From the NCBI GenBank assembly GCA_041649635.1, contig JBAZMV010000006.1, forward strand, positions 1-64,000: a stretch of 64,000 nucleotides of DNA. The letters are read 5' to 3'. The first letter of the stretch is position 1. Every line of letters begins with the position of its first letter. The notes beneath the pieces were generated by a model. It was not told the origin of the DNA, ran no database searches, and was given only the letters and a program-made list of their open reading frames with translations. Source of the stretch: Dehalococcoidia bacterium (lineage in GTDB: Bacteria; Chloroflexota; Dehalococcoidia; E44-bin15). Positions 28,748 through 37,506 of the stretch are shown here, one piece after another. The position numbers and the translations under genes are program-made.

Positions 28748-30607
28748 TTATACGCGGAGGGCGGCCGTACCGTTCTCCACCCTCTCCCAGTACTCCTTGC
28801 TCTCGTCCACATGTTTCAGGAACTCCGCTATCTCGGCCTCCGGACGGCCGAATCTGGCTTCAAGCCGGCCCTCCAGCGCGTCCCAGAGCATCATCAGCTC
28901 AAGGTTGGTCTGGCAGACCTCCTCGCAGGCGCGGCAGTGCATGCACATGAAGGCGTTGGCCGCCTCCTCCGGCGTCACTTCTTTCCCGTCCAGGAGCTTC
29001 TTCGCCAGGGCGATCTTGCCCTTGGCCGTCATCCCCTCGTTGCCGGTGACCAGATAGGCCGGGCACACCGCCATGCAGTTGCCGCACTTGGCGCAGGCGT
29101 GCATGCTGAGTTCGTAGTCCAGGCTGTCTATCTTCCTGTCCTTCCCCAGGAACGTGGTGGCGGCCTTGCCGATCACGGGCGCCGTGAGCACCAGCAGCCG
29201 CATGGCGGGGCCGTAGACGGCGGGGCGGAAGACAAGCGACGATACACCCCTTGCGCCGACCCCGAAGAACTTGCCCGGGTTCAGGATATTGTTCGGGTCC
29301 GCCTTGGCTTTGAAGGCCTTCAGCTCGTCCAGTTTGTCGCCGATGTAAAGGTGCTTGATGAAGGCCGCGTTCCACAGGCCCAGCCCGTAGGGCTCCGCGC
29401 CCAGCGAGACCGCGACGCTGGTGAGTATGGATACCAGCGGCAGGTTGATATAGTATTTCTTCTTCCGGGAGTCGCACAGGAAGGTAGCCATGACCAGCAC
29501 CTTCCGGGCGTCGATGATATAGGAGTCTATGCATATCTCCACGCCGAAATGGCCGCCTATCTTCTTGGCCCTCTTGATGAAAGCCGCGGCCGACGCGATG
29601 GGGATTATAACCTCGCTGGCCAGTATGGTCGGCCCCAGGCGCTTGGTCTTCATGCCGAACAATCGCTCATTCCAGAGGTAGCTCGCCACATAGCGCGGCG
29701 CCTCTTCAATTGCGCCGTTCCGGGACATGTATTGCGTGAAGCGTCTTTCGTCCTCGACGCTGCCGAACTCCAGTAGTACGCCGGCGCTCTTCTTGAATAT
29801 GCCTGAGCGCATGATCTCGTTGGTATCGCCCAGGTGGTTCTCGTCGAGGTACCGGATGACGTTGGGAACGAGATGCGCTGCCTCCATGTCCGCCGTCAGC
29901 CGTGCGATGAAGTCGAAAGCCTCCGCATCGCCCGGGAAATACAGGAGGCGGGGGTATGAACCCTTCGGCAGATCCCGCAGCTTGAGCGTAACTTCGACGA
30001 TGATGCCGAGCTCGCCCTCGGTGGAGATGAAATAGCTGAAATCGTGATCCGACGGCGACAGCTTCCTGACCTCGCCGCCACCGGTGACGACCGTAATAGA
30101 CACGATCTGCTTCGACAGGTGGCCGTACCTGAAGCTGTTTATGCCGTAGCCGCCGGTGGATATCCAGCCGCCAACCGTGGAAAATTTGCTTGACGGGTAT
30201 GTCATCAGGCACAGGCCCTTTTTCTTGGCCAGGATGTCGATATCGCTCCAGCGCGCGCCGGCCTCCACGGTAACGGTCTTATCAGCGGCGTCGATGGCCA
30301 GTATGTTGCGGAAGGGCGACAGGTCGATGACGATGCCGGCCCTGGTCGGTATCACGCCGCCGAAGCCCCACGAGGCCGCGCCCCGCGTCACCACGGGCAT
30401 CTTATGCTCGCCGGCGAAGGCTACGACCTTCCTTATTTCATCGACGCTTTTCGGTTGCACCACGAAATCGGGCAGCGTGCTGAAGAGCGTCCTGGTCATG
30501 ACCGGCGGCACGTCGCCTATGTCATGGCTGTATAGCTCCCTCTCCTCCTCCTTGCCGAGGACTTTTATGCCGCCCGCTATCTTTTTGAACTCTTCTAATG
30601 CCTTCAT
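28748..30607 (-). CDS. FAD-binding oxidoreductase with C-terminal Fe-S domain (GlcD/GlpC type)
   Basis: 619 residues. FAD_binding_4 domain (VVTRGAASWGFGGVIP, FSTVGGWISTGGYG), a GlcD-type C-terminal cap, then a heterodisulfide-reductase-like Fe-S domain with two CxxCxxxC motifs (CAKCGNCMAVCP; CMHCRACEEVCQ). Such fusions oxidise 2-hydroxy acids or pass electrons to Fe-S partners. Its place immediately before ferredoxin-domain glutamate synthase genes suggests it may supply their electrons, since no NADPH-dependent small subunit (GltD) is present. That role is inference. Confidence 0.8.
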   Translation of the reverse strand: MKALEEFKKIAGGIKVLGKEEERELYSHDIGDVPPVMTRTLFSTLPDFVVQPKSVDEIRKVVAFAGEHKMPVVTRGAASWGFGGVIPTRAGIVIDLSPFRNILAIDAADKTVTVEAGARWSDIDILAKKKGLCLMTYPSSKFSTVGGWISTGGYGINSFRYGHLSKQIVSITVVTGGGEVRKLSPSDHDFSYFISTEGELGIIVEVTLKLRDLPKGSYPRLLYFPGDAEAFDFIARLTADMEAAHLVPNVIRYLDENHLGDTNEIMRSGIFKKSAGVLLEFGSVEDERRFTQYMSRNGAIEEAPRYVASYLWNERLFGMKTKRLGPTILASEVIIPIASAAAFIKRAKKIGGHFGVEICIDSYIIDARKVLVMATFLCDSRKKKYYINLPLVSILTSVAVSLGAEPYGLGLWNAAFIKHLYIGDKLDELKAFKAKADPNNILNPGKFFGVGARGVSSLVFRPAVYGPAMRLLVLTAPVIGKAATTFLGKDRKIDSLDYELSMHACAKCGNCMAVCPAYLVTGNEGMTAKGKIALAKKLLDGKEVTPEEAANAFMCMHCRACEEVCQTNLELMMLWDALEGRLEARFGRPEAEIAEFLKHVDESKEYWERVENGTAALRV

Positions 30608-30644
30608 TTTTATGCCTCTTCACCCGCTATTTAAATCGACTGCT

Positions 30645-31322
30645 TTAAGAACTATGAGCGTTTTCCCTGAACCGGTAGCCGATATTGCGCACCGTCTCGA
30701 TGCAGTCGGACTCATCCAGCTTGCTCCTCAGCCTCCTGACGTGCACGTCAACCGTCCTGTCGCCGCCGTAGAAGTCGTAGCCCCACACCTTGTCCAGCAG
30801 GGCGTCGCGGCTGAAGACCCTGCCCCGGTTGCTCACCAGGAACTTGAGCAGCTCGTACTCCCTGAAGGTCAGTTCTACGAGCCGGCCCCGGAAGACCACC
30901 TCGCACTTCGACGTGTCGATGGCGACCTCGCCGCATGCGATCAGGTCTTTACTATCACCATCGACCCTTCGATTCAGTATCCGGTTTACCCGCACTATCA
31001 ATTCAGCCGTATCCCAGGGCTCCATAACAAAATCGTCCACGTTCGCAGCTGAATCAAGCACATCGATACTTTTGCTTGAAAGCAGGGTGACCACGGGAAG
31101 TCGCGTATCGTCCTTGAGCCGCTTCGGCAGCTTCCGTACTTCGGAACCGGGGGCCGCCCCGTCTATGGCCACGACCGCGAGGTCCGCGGACAGCGCGTCT
31201 GAATCCTTGAGGCTGATATCCTCGGCGGAAACGATCGAGCACAGGAAGCCCCCCTCGGCCAGGCCGAGGCTGAGCTCTTCAACGTGCTCCCTGTTCTCCG
31301 CTATCATCAATAATCTAAACAT
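30645..31322 (-). CDS. OmpR-type response regulator with atypical receiver
   Basis: About 225 residues: a receiver-like domain then a clear winged helix (ELTFREYELLKFLV, GRVFSRDALLDKVWGYDF, RTVDVHVRRLRSKL, IRNIGYRF-like end). The receiver lacks the usual acidic pair near its start (MIAENRE instead of VDDE), so it probably works without phosphorylation or senses something else. I chose ATG 31322 over TTG 31352. No kinase is adjacent. It is the second gene of the hisF operon and could autoregulate nitrogen genes. Confidence 0.82.
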   Translation of the reverse strand: MFRLLMIAENREHVEELSLGLAEGGFLCSIVSAEDISLKDSDALSADLAVVAIDGAAPGSEVRKLPKRLKDDTRLPVVTLLSSKSIDVLDSAANVDDFVMEPWDTAELIVRVNRILNRRVDGDSKDLIACGEVAIDTSKCEVVFRGRLVELTFREYELLKFLVSNRGRVFSRDALLDKVWGYDFYGGDRTVDVHVRRLRSKLDESDCIETVRNIGYRFRENAHSS

Positions 31323-31356
31323 GACTGCCGTCCGCTGCCTTGCTCGCTTCAAGTGA

Positions 31357-32142
31357 CTATATTCTTACCGGTATGCCTTTGCCGGCGAGATACTCCTTAA
31401 CCTCTTTTATCGTATGTTCCCCGTAATGAAATATGCTGGCGGCCAGCACCGCATCAGCCTTGCCTGCGACGAGGGCCTGATACATGTGTTCCAGGTTCCC
31501 GGCCCCTCCGCTGGCGATGACCGGAACCGGCACTGCCTCGCTAACAGTGCGGGTCAGCTCCAGGTCATAGCCGGCGCGGTGACCGTCGGCGTCCCAGCTG
31601 GTGAGCAGCAGCTCCCCGGCTCCCATATCGACCGCATCCTGCGCCCACTCCACGGCATCGATGTTCGTCCGCTTCCTGCCGCCGTAGGTGCACACCTCCC
31701 AAGCATCGCAATCCTCCCCCTCCATGCGCCGCGCGTCGATCGCTACCACGATGCACTGCGAACCGAAGCGTCCGGCCCCTTCCCTTATCAGGTCCGGCGA
31801 CTGGACGGCAGCCGTGTTTATCGCCACCTTGTCCGCTCCCGCCCGCAACATGCGCTGCATATCGTCAGTGTTCCTCAAACCGCCGCCCACCGTGAGCGGT
31901 ATGAATACCTTCTCGGCCACGCGCCTCACGATATCCGCCATCGTCTCCCGCCCCTCCGGCGTGGCGCCGATATCCAGAAACACCAGCTCGTCGGCGCCCT
32001 GCTCGTAATACATGGCGGCCATCTCTACCGGATCGCCGGCGTCGCGCAGATCGTTAAAGCTTATGCCCTTCACCACGCGGCCGCCTGTCATATCCAGGCA
32101 GGGTATGATACGTTTGGTCAGCACCGTCATCTCCATTCTCAT
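31357..32142 (-). CDS. hisF: Imidazole glycerol phosphate synthase, cyclase subunit
   Basis: About 260 residues, a (beta/alpha)8 barrel. It has the N-terminal catalytic Asp ([16 protein letters not shown]), the second catalytic Asp in [13 protein letters not shown], and phosphate-binding TVGGGLR and ASGGAGN. It works with HisH, encoded 3 kb upstream of it on the same strand in a separate operon. It is the first gene of the nine-gene operon ending at purQ. No other his genes are in the window, so it is grouped here by glutamine use, not by pathway. Confidence 0.95.
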   Translation of the reverse strand: MRMEMTVLTKRIIPCLDMTGGRVVKGISFNDLRDAGDPVEMAAMYYEQGADELVFLDIGATPEGRETMADIVRRVAEKVFIPLTVGGGLRNTDDMQRMLRAGADKVAINTAAVQSPDLIREGAGRFGSQCIVVAIDARRMEGEDCDAWEVCTYGGRKRTNIDAVEWAQDAVDMGAGELLLTSWDADGHRAGYDLELTRTVSEAVPVPVIASGGAGNLEHMYQALVAGKADAVLAASIFHYGEHTIKEVKEYLAGKGIPVRI

Positions 32143-32157
32143 TTATCCGCTCTATAT

Positions 32158-32214
32158 CGGAAAGCGGTTGCCGCTTACCGATAACATAATATCAGCAGTT
32201 TTTTCACTTGTCAA
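32158..32214 (-). promoter_or_regulatory. hisF-operon promoter with 16-bp palindromic operator
   Basis: TTGACA (32209-32214), 17-bp spacer, TATTAT (32186-32191). The palindromic element CGGAAAGCGGTTGCCG is at 32158-32173, about +6 to +21. The same element, in inverse orientation, sits at the same place in the promoter at 40165-40222. Consensus CGGNAANCGNTTNCCG. The position downstream of the start site implies repression. The geometry GGNA-N6-TNCC resembles known NrpR operators. Confidence 0.75.
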
Positions 32215-32233
32215 GATGGTTTGCCAGCAAAAA

Positions 32234-32255
32234 CAAGCGGAAGTTGCTTCCGCTT
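32234..32255 (-). terminator. Intrinsic terminator upstream of the hisF promoter
   Basis: AAGCGGAAG-TTG-CTTCCGCTT, followed on the minus strand by GTTTTTG. It insulates the hisF promoter from transcription coming from nrpR. Confidence 0.7.
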
Positions 32256-32261
32256 AAACAA

Positions 32262-32838
32262 AAGGGCATGCGAACTCCCCCTATGTCATCATACGGCTTG
32301 ACCGTATGATCCAGATGTCATTCTGAAGGAGCAAAGCGACTGAAGAATCTCGTATCTTCAGCACGCCGGGTGACGAGATGCTTCATTTCATTCAGCATGA
32401 CAGATGCAAAAAGAGGTGCAGGAGAGTTTTCTCCTGCCGGGGTTACAGGGGTGTCCCCTGTTTTTTTACGCTGTTGAAGGTGAATCTTTCCATACAATGT
32501 TGATCATGGAAGGACACGCCGAGCAAGCTAGATCGCCACGTCGTCCTTACATGATTTAAGTGTATGGAATCCTTCCAAGCAACATTGATTCTGGAAGGAC
32601 TCGCAATGACAGATTAAAAATGTAGGGGCGAGGTCGCCTCGCCCGTTATGGATTCCGTCTTTCGCCGGAATGACGATATAGAGAGGTACCCCGATGAATC
32701 GGGCTCGGGGGTTTAGGGGTGTCTGTAGGGGCTTGATTAATCAAGCCCTTCCTTGATTACCAACGTATGGGGGATTTAGGGAGTTCGGTTATTGTTTCCC
32801 CCTTGATAAGGGGGACATCGGGGGTTTCGAATGCTGAT
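32262..32838. repeat. Intergenic mosaic of short dispersed repeats
   Basis: No coding sequence. Recognisable pieces recur elsewhere. GTCATCATACGGCTTGACCG is also near 57046. Others are a GGATTCC..CGCCGGAATGAC palindrome (32649-32674, also 48840-48864), a GTAGGGGCGAGG palindrome (32622-32646), GAGGTACCCCGATGAATCGG (also about 57338) and a TCCCCCTTGATAAGGGGGA hairpin near 32797-32815. It looks like repeated insertion of small palindromic elements. Confidence 0.7.
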
Positions 32839-32840
32839 TT

Positions 32841-33839
32841 CTATATGACCTCGGAGAACGGCCGCAGGCTTTCATACTCGATCAGGCCGCTCTCGGCGAT
32901 ATTGTCGATTTCCACGCCCTCCTCCACCGCAGCCGCTATAGGATTCAACCCTCCGAACAGTATCATGCCCGCCTGGTTAAGACCCACCGGTATCTGGCAT
33001 ATCTGCTGGCTGACCTCGCCCAATATGCACATGCCCCTGATGCCGGCTTCATTCAGCACGGCCAGCTTTTCCTCCACCGTGGACCTCGCCGGGCCCGGTA
33101 TGGTGCGGAACACCGCCAGCACCTTGCCAGTGCCGGTTGCGACCATATGGCCCACGCTTGTCATCTTAGCCCTGATATACTGCTCGGACGGATCAAGCGA
33201 TGAGCCGTGGTACTCGATAATGGCCGTGAAACGCCTCGGGTTCGAGTCTCGGATCTCCAGAACGCCGCCGAATTTGAAGCCAGTGGGCACGCCGGCCCGC
33301 AGCAATACGGCGTTTATCGTCACGCTGCAGAGGGTAGCTATTCCTATTTTGCCTTCCGGTATCACTACCGAGCCCAGCTTCTCCCCTTCGCCGGCAACCG
33401 CCACCAGGTCGCTGATACATATTTTGGCATTGATGACATCTTCCATGGCATTAAAGGCTTTTTTTGCATCCTTTTTCGCTATTATAGATGTATTTATCGG
33501 CAGTAAACCCGTGCGTTTTTCCGGATCGAAGGTCGTCTGGAATGCCATCGTCTCCAGCTTTTCCAGAATGGATCCGACCTGATCGGGAGCCAGGGCCAGC
33601 TTGTATTCTTCCAACCCGAGCGGCGTGATCGTCCTGCCGTCATGGCCTTCCGGACGGGTATAACCCCTCTCGTCAGTGATTCTCAAATGATATCGGACGG
33701 CTCTCTCGCTCAGGAAGATACCGAACCGTTCAAGCTCCCTTGCTATGGTGGTAGAGCCGACCGGTTTAGACGACTCGCTGAGCACCTTTAGTATGGTGAC
33801 TATCTTTCTTTCGGTATCGGAACTATCGTTAGTGACCAT
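32841..33839 (-). CDS. nrpR: NrpR-type nitrogen repressor
   Basis: 332 residues. An N-terminal winged helix (ILKVLSESSKPVGSTTIARE, AVRYHLRITDERGYT) is followed by an NrpR effector domain (formerly DUF128) of about 240 residues. NrpR was characterised in methanogens as a repressor of nitrogen genes relieved by 2-oxoglutarate. Start ATG 33839 is preferred over 33875 because GGGGGGAAGAG precedes it. It lies between two operons of glutamine-using enzymes that share a palindromic operator, making it the leading candidate regulator. Single-domain form (one effector domain). Confidence 0.85.
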   Translation of the reverse strand: MVTNDSSDTERKIVTILKVLSESSKPVGSTTIARELERFGIFLSERAVRYHLRITDERGYTRPEGHDGRTITPLGLEEYKLALAPDQVGSILEKLETMAFQTTFDPEKRTGLLPINTSIIAKKDAKKAFNAMEDVINAKICISDLVAVAGEGEKLGSVVIPEGKIGIATLCSVTINAVLLRAGVPTGFKFGGVLEIRDSNPRRFTAIIEYHGSSLDPSEQYIRAKMTSVGHMVATGTGKVLAVFRTIPGPARSTVEEKLAVLNEAGIRGMCILGEVSQQICQIPVGLNQAGMILFGGLNPIAAAVEEGVEIDNIAESGLIEYESLRPFSEVI

Positions 33840-33874
33840 AGCTCTTCCCCCCTGCTGTAGACATAAACAGCCCA

Positions 33875-33912
33875 ATTATATCACCGCTGCACAAGACTTG
33901 AATACAAGTGCA
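33875..33912 (-). promoter_or_regulatory. nrpR promoter region with inverted repeats
   Basis: A minus-strand TATAAT (33875-33880) lies upstream of nrpR. Over the expected -35 region sit nested inverted repeats: TGCAC...GTGCA (33888-33912) and ACTTG-AATA-CAAGT (33896-33909). This differs from the CGGNAANCGNTTNCCG element, so nrpR may be controlled by something else. The region directly abuts the carA stop. Confidence 0.5.
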
Positions 33913-33914
33913 GA

Positions 33915-35066
33915 TTACGAGTTCTTTCTTGCGTTCACCGGGGCTCTGTCCGTCTTCCGCCCCACCCGCTTCTTCCCGCCGTTAAAATCATCGATCATCT
34001 CCAAGTAGCGATCGAATATATATAAGTTGTCCTCGGGACCGGGCGATCCTTCGGCGTGATATTGAATAGAGATGATAGGCAGATCTCTATGCATGAGGCC
34101 TTCGACGGTACCGTCGTGATGGTTCACATGATTCACCTCGAGGCCCGCGGGAAGCGTATCGGCATCCACAGCGTAACCGTGATTCTGCGCTGTGATGAAG
34201 ACGCGCCTTGTATGGAGGTCCATCACCGGATGATTCCCGCCGCGATGGCCGAACTTGAGTTTGAACGTGTCAGCCCCCAGCGCCCTGGCGATGAGTTGAT
34301 GGCCCAGGCATATCCCGAACAAAGGCACCCTGCCAAGGAGCGAACCGACCGTGCGCTCGATGTCATTCAGAACAGCGGGATCGCCGGGACCCGGGGAAAT
34401 GAGAATACCGTCCGGACTCAGCGACAGTATGTCATCGGCGCTCGCGCTTGACGGTACTATGATGCACCTGCATCCCTTGCCGCTCAATATCCTCGGTATG
34501 TTGTACTTCAACCCGCAATCCACCAGTACTATTTGATACGAATACTCCGAGCTGTCAGCATCCCACTCATAGGAAACGCCGGCGGTCACCTGGCTAACGT
34601 AGTTGACCGCGCCGAAACGCGGCAAACGCTTGATCTCCTCTTTTGCTTCCTCCGGACTCATCTCAGAGCTGAGGATGCCCATCATCACGCCCTTGGAGCG
34701 AAGGCGGCGCACCAGCGACCTGGTATCTATCTCGCTCATCGCCGGTATGCCATTGCTCTCAAGATAATCCTGAAGACTGATGTCGCTCATGGTATGGCTC
34801 GGCTCGGTACAGTGTTCGCGGACGATCAGCCCCCTCACCTGTATCTGCTTCGACTCGCCGTCGACCTTATTAATCCCGTAATTGCCGACGAGCGGGTAAG
34901 TGAGTACCAGTATCTGCCCCGAGTACGAAGGATCGGTCAGCATCTCCTGATAGCCGTACATGCTGGTATTGAAAACCACCTCGCCGTATGTGGTTTCGAC
35001 GCCGCCGAACGATTTACCATGGTAGATCGTTCCGTCATCCAGCAGCAGAAAAGACTTTTTATCCAT
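33915..35066 (-). CDS. carA: Carbamoyl phosphate synthase small subunit
   Basis: About 384 residues, normal length. N-terminal CarA domain (GEVVFNTSMYGYQEMLTDPSYS cut short: NTSMYGYQE, TDPSYSGQ), then class I amidotransferase with nucleophile Cys in GICLGHQ and the His/Glu pair in QYHAEGSPGP. It supplies ammonia for carbamoyl phosphate in pyrimidine and arginine synthesis. Start ATG 35066 has AGGGG upstream; the ORF extends further to 35096. carB is not in the window. It follows hisH by 10 nt. Confidence 0.94.
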   Translation of the reverse strand: MDKKSFLLLDDGTIYHGKSFGGVETTYGEVVFNTSMYGYQEMLTDPSYSGQILVLTYPLVGNYGINKVDGESKQIQVRGLIVREHCTEPSHTMSDISLQDYLESNGIPAMSEIDTRSLVRRLRSKGVMMGILSSEMSPEEAKEEIKRLPRFGAVNYVSQVTAGVSYEWDADSSEYSYQIVLVDCGLKYNIPRILSGKGCRCIIVPSSASADDILSLSPDGILISPGPGDPAVLNDIERTVGSLLGRVPLFGICLGHQLIARALGADTFKLKFGHRGGNHPVMDLHTRRVFITAQNHGYAVDADTLPAGLEVNHVNHHDGTVEGLMHRDLPIISIQYHAEGSPGPEDNLYIFDRYLEMIDDFNGGKKRVGRKTDRAPVNARKNS

Positions 35067-35076
35067 ACGCGAACCC

Positions 35077-35709
35077 CTAGCGGACACCCGCTCCATCGAG
35101 CTTCTTCACACCGAACTCCACAAAGTTCTTAAGAAAACGAAGGCCGACGTCGCCGCTTTTCTCCGGGTGGAACTGCGTGGCCACCATGTTGCCGCTGGCG
35201 ATGACGCTGCAAAAGCTCAGGCCGTAATCGGTCTCGCCGGCTACGATGTTTTTATCCTCGGGCGCCGGATAGTAGCTGTGAACGAAGTAGAAGCACGCTC
35301 CGTCAGGAATACCTTCAAATACCGGATGGTTCGACCGTTGCCCTACTTGATTCCATCCCATGTGCGGTATCTTGCTAACGCCTCTCAGCCGGCGCACCTC
35401 GCCGCGAACGATGCCCAGACAATCGTGTCCGCCGTTCTCCTCCGTCCTATCGAAGAGTATCTGAAAGCCGATACAGATACCGAGAAACGGACGGCCGCTC
35501 ATAATGTATCCGGTCAAAGCATCGGCGATGCCCAGGTTTTTCAGGCTCTTCATCGTGTCGCCGGCAGCCCCAACCCCCGGCAATATCAACAGGTCAGCCG
35601 CCGCGATATCGTCAGGACTGCTCGTTACCTTCGCCTGATAACCAACGGCGGTCAGGCTGTTGGCAACGCTCCTTATATTGCCCGCGCCGTAATCTACTAT
35701 CGTTATCAT
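35077..35709 (-). CDS. hisH: Imidazole glycerol phosphate synthase, glutaminase subunit
   Basis: 210 residues. Class I amidotransferase with Cys in LGICIGFQ, the PGVGA loop, PHMGWNQV, and His/Glu in TQFHPEKSG. It channels ammonia to HisF, encoded at 31357-32142 in the neighbouring operon. It lies between the FMN glutamate synthase gene and carA. A 10-bp GC-rich hairpin ends about 12 nt before its ATG. Confidence 0.95.
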   Translation of the reverse strand: MITIVDYGAGNIRSVANSLTAVGYQAKVTSSPDDIAAADLLILPGVGAAGDTMKSLKNLGIADALTGYIMSGRPFLGICIGFQILFDRTEENGGHDCLGIVRGEVRRLRGVSKIPHMGWNQVGQRSNHPVFEGIPDGACFYFVHSYYPAPEDKNIVAGETDYGLSFCSVIASGNMVATQFHPEKSGDVGLRFLKNFVEFGVKKLDGAGVR

Positions 35710-35721
35710 CTCGTATATCCG

Positions 35722-35754
35722 GCGCGGCGGTAATTGTTCAGCCGACCGCCGCGC
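35722..35754 (-). promoter_or_regulatory. Stable hairpin in front of hisH
   Basis: GCGCGGCGGT pairs perfectly with ACCGCCGCGC across a 13-nt loop, in the gap between the glutamate synthase stop and hisH. No U-run follows, so it is not a standard terminator. It may affect processing, mRNA stability or hisH translation. Confidence 0.5.
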
Positions 35755-35797
35755 TTCCTTACTTTTACTCTCATCGAACCTTTGACAACTTTAACTG

Positions 35798-37471
35798 CTA
35801 CTCATACGATCTGAGTCTGGGATATGCGCCGGCGAAGATATTGCCGCTCTTCACCGCGGCACCGACGCCGTATCCGTCATCTCCATAAAGAATCTGCAGA
35901 GCCTCATCCTTATAAGCATCCATTAGGTACGGTATCCCCGTTACCTTTGCGCATTCCTCGGTGAGCGACATGATATCGGAACGGCTGATTGACGGCACGT
36001 TGAAACACCTGGCCCCGGCCATTATCTGTTGCAGGCCGACCCTTATCTTTTGAGAGAAGCTGTAGACGCCCACTGCGCCCAGCGGTATGCTGCTCATCTC
36101 ATCTGCCCCAACCATATCCTTCACTTCCTCGTAGCAAACGAATATCTCTTCGGGAGTCGAGCCGAACTGGCTCACGGTGGACGGCAGCTTGCCCTCCCCT
36201 ATCCACTTGGCGATATTCTTGCCTACCATGCCCGGTATCATGAGCGCGCGACCCATACATACGGCCTTTGAGTACGGAGCGCCGAGCGCCAGCGCCTTGA
36301 ACACGCCGCTCTCGTTGCTGAAGCCGCCGGCGAATGCTATATCCGGCGGGCGCACGCCCTTATCGGCCAGGCGTTTACAGAAATCGTGTGCCGCGGAATG
36401 CAGGTAAATGCTGGGCATGCCCCACTCGACCATCATCTGCCATGGACTCATACCGGTGCCGCCCGAGGCGCCGTCTATTGTCAAAAGGTCTATATTCGCG
36501 TTCGCGCCCCACCTGATGGCCATAGCCAGCTCACGCAGGCCGTACGCGCCGGTCTTAAGCGTGATCCGCTTGAAACCCAGGTCCCTCAGCCTCTCTATCT
36601 CGGCGAGGAAGCTGTCCTCGTTGAGGAAACCGAGGCGGCTGTGCCTCTCGAATTCCTTAAGCGAACCGTCTTCATACGCCGCTTTCGTTATCGGGTGCGA
36701 AGGATCCGGTGTTACTATATAGCCGCGCTTCTGAAGCTCCCGCGCGCGCTCCAGGCTGTTGACCTTTATCTCGCCGCCGATGCACTTGGCGCCCTGGCCC
36801 CACTTGAGCTCGATGGTATCGATGCCGTGTTTCTTTATGACATACTCGGCCACTCCCAGCCTGGTGTCCTCGACGTTCATCTGCACCAGCAGCTCGCCGT
36901 AGCCCCATTTGTAACGGCGATACCAGTCGACACGGCGGTCCATCTCCGGCGACGACACGATCTTGCCTTTCGCATCGAGTTCGAGCCCGGGATCGATCCC
37001 GCACACGTTCTCGCCGCAGACAAGGGTGATGCCGCTCAACGCCGCTCCGACGGCGAAATGCTCCCAGTTCTTGCGGGCGATCTCGGTTGAGCCCAGCGCC
37101 CCGGTGAATACCGGCACGGTCATCTTGACCTTGCTGTCACGGCCGTACTCCGTCTCCGTGTTAACCGCCGGGAAGATGGCCGAGTCGGAATCGCCGACGA
37201 TCCCGTCCGGGAGGCCCTTGGCGCCGCACGCGTATCCCTGAATATTGAGATGCGAGTAATCCACCGGATAGTCCTTATCGCCGCCCGCGGTGATATCGCC
37301 GAAAGGCCCCGGGTACAGCAGTTCCCTTCCCCGGAAACTGGCCTTGAATACCTCGCAGTTGCCCGTGCAGTTGTCCACACACCTGCTGCACAGTCCGCTC
37401 ATCGGCACCACGCTCTTAGATCTGTTCACAGTTCTGGTTGCATCGTTCGCATTCGGTCTATGAAGGTTCAT
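35798..37471 (-). CDS. FMN-binding glutamate synthase-family protein
   Basis: 557 residues. An N-terminal cysteine cluster (CSRCVDNCTGNCEV) precedes a GltB-type FMN barrel (KWGQGAKCIGGEIK, TIDGASGGTGMSP, FAGGFSNESGVFKALALGA). There is no glutaminase or GXGXG domain, so it resembles the stand-alone archaeal-type GltB core. AAAAAGGAGGCAAAT precedes ATG 37471. Third FMN glutamate-synthase paralogue in the window, here in the hisH-carA operon. Whether it makes glutamate or acts on a related substrate cannot be told from sequence. Confidence 0.82.
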   Translation of the reverse strand: MNLHRPNANDATRTVNRSKSVVPMSGLCSRCVDNCTGNCEVFKASFRGRELLYPGPFGDITAGGDKDYPVDYSHLNIQGYACGAKGLPDGIVGDSDSAIFPAVNTETEYGRDSKVKMTVPVFTGALGSTEIARKNWEHFAVGAALSGITLVCGENVCGIDPGLELDAKGKIVSSPEMDRRVDWYRRYKWGYGELLVQMNVEDTRLGVAEYVIKKHGIDTIELKWGQGAKCIGGEIKVNSLERARELQKRGYIVTPDPSHPITKAAYEDGSLKEFERHSRLGFLNEDSFLAEIERLRDLGFKRITLKTGAYGLRELAMAIRWGANANIDLLTIDGASGGTGMSPWQMMVEWGMPSIYLHSAAHDFCKRLADKGVRPPDIAFAGGFSNESGVFKALALGAPYSKAVCMGRALMIPGMVGKNIAKWIGEGKLPSTVSQFGSTPEEIFVCYEEVKDMVGADEMSSIPLGAVGVYSFSQKIRVGLQQIMAGARCFNVPSISRSDIMSLTEECAKVTGIPYLMDAYKDEALQILYGDDGYGVGAAVKSGNIFAGAYPRLRSYE

Positions 37472-37506
37472 TTTATTTGCCTCCTTTTTCTAACCTTCCT
37501 TAATCG

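Noticed and set aside
32234..32255. GGAA-N5-TTCC as a third NrpR-like operator
   Set aside because: Spacing is 5, not 6, and the sequence is a terminator stem with a 3-nt loop and U-run.
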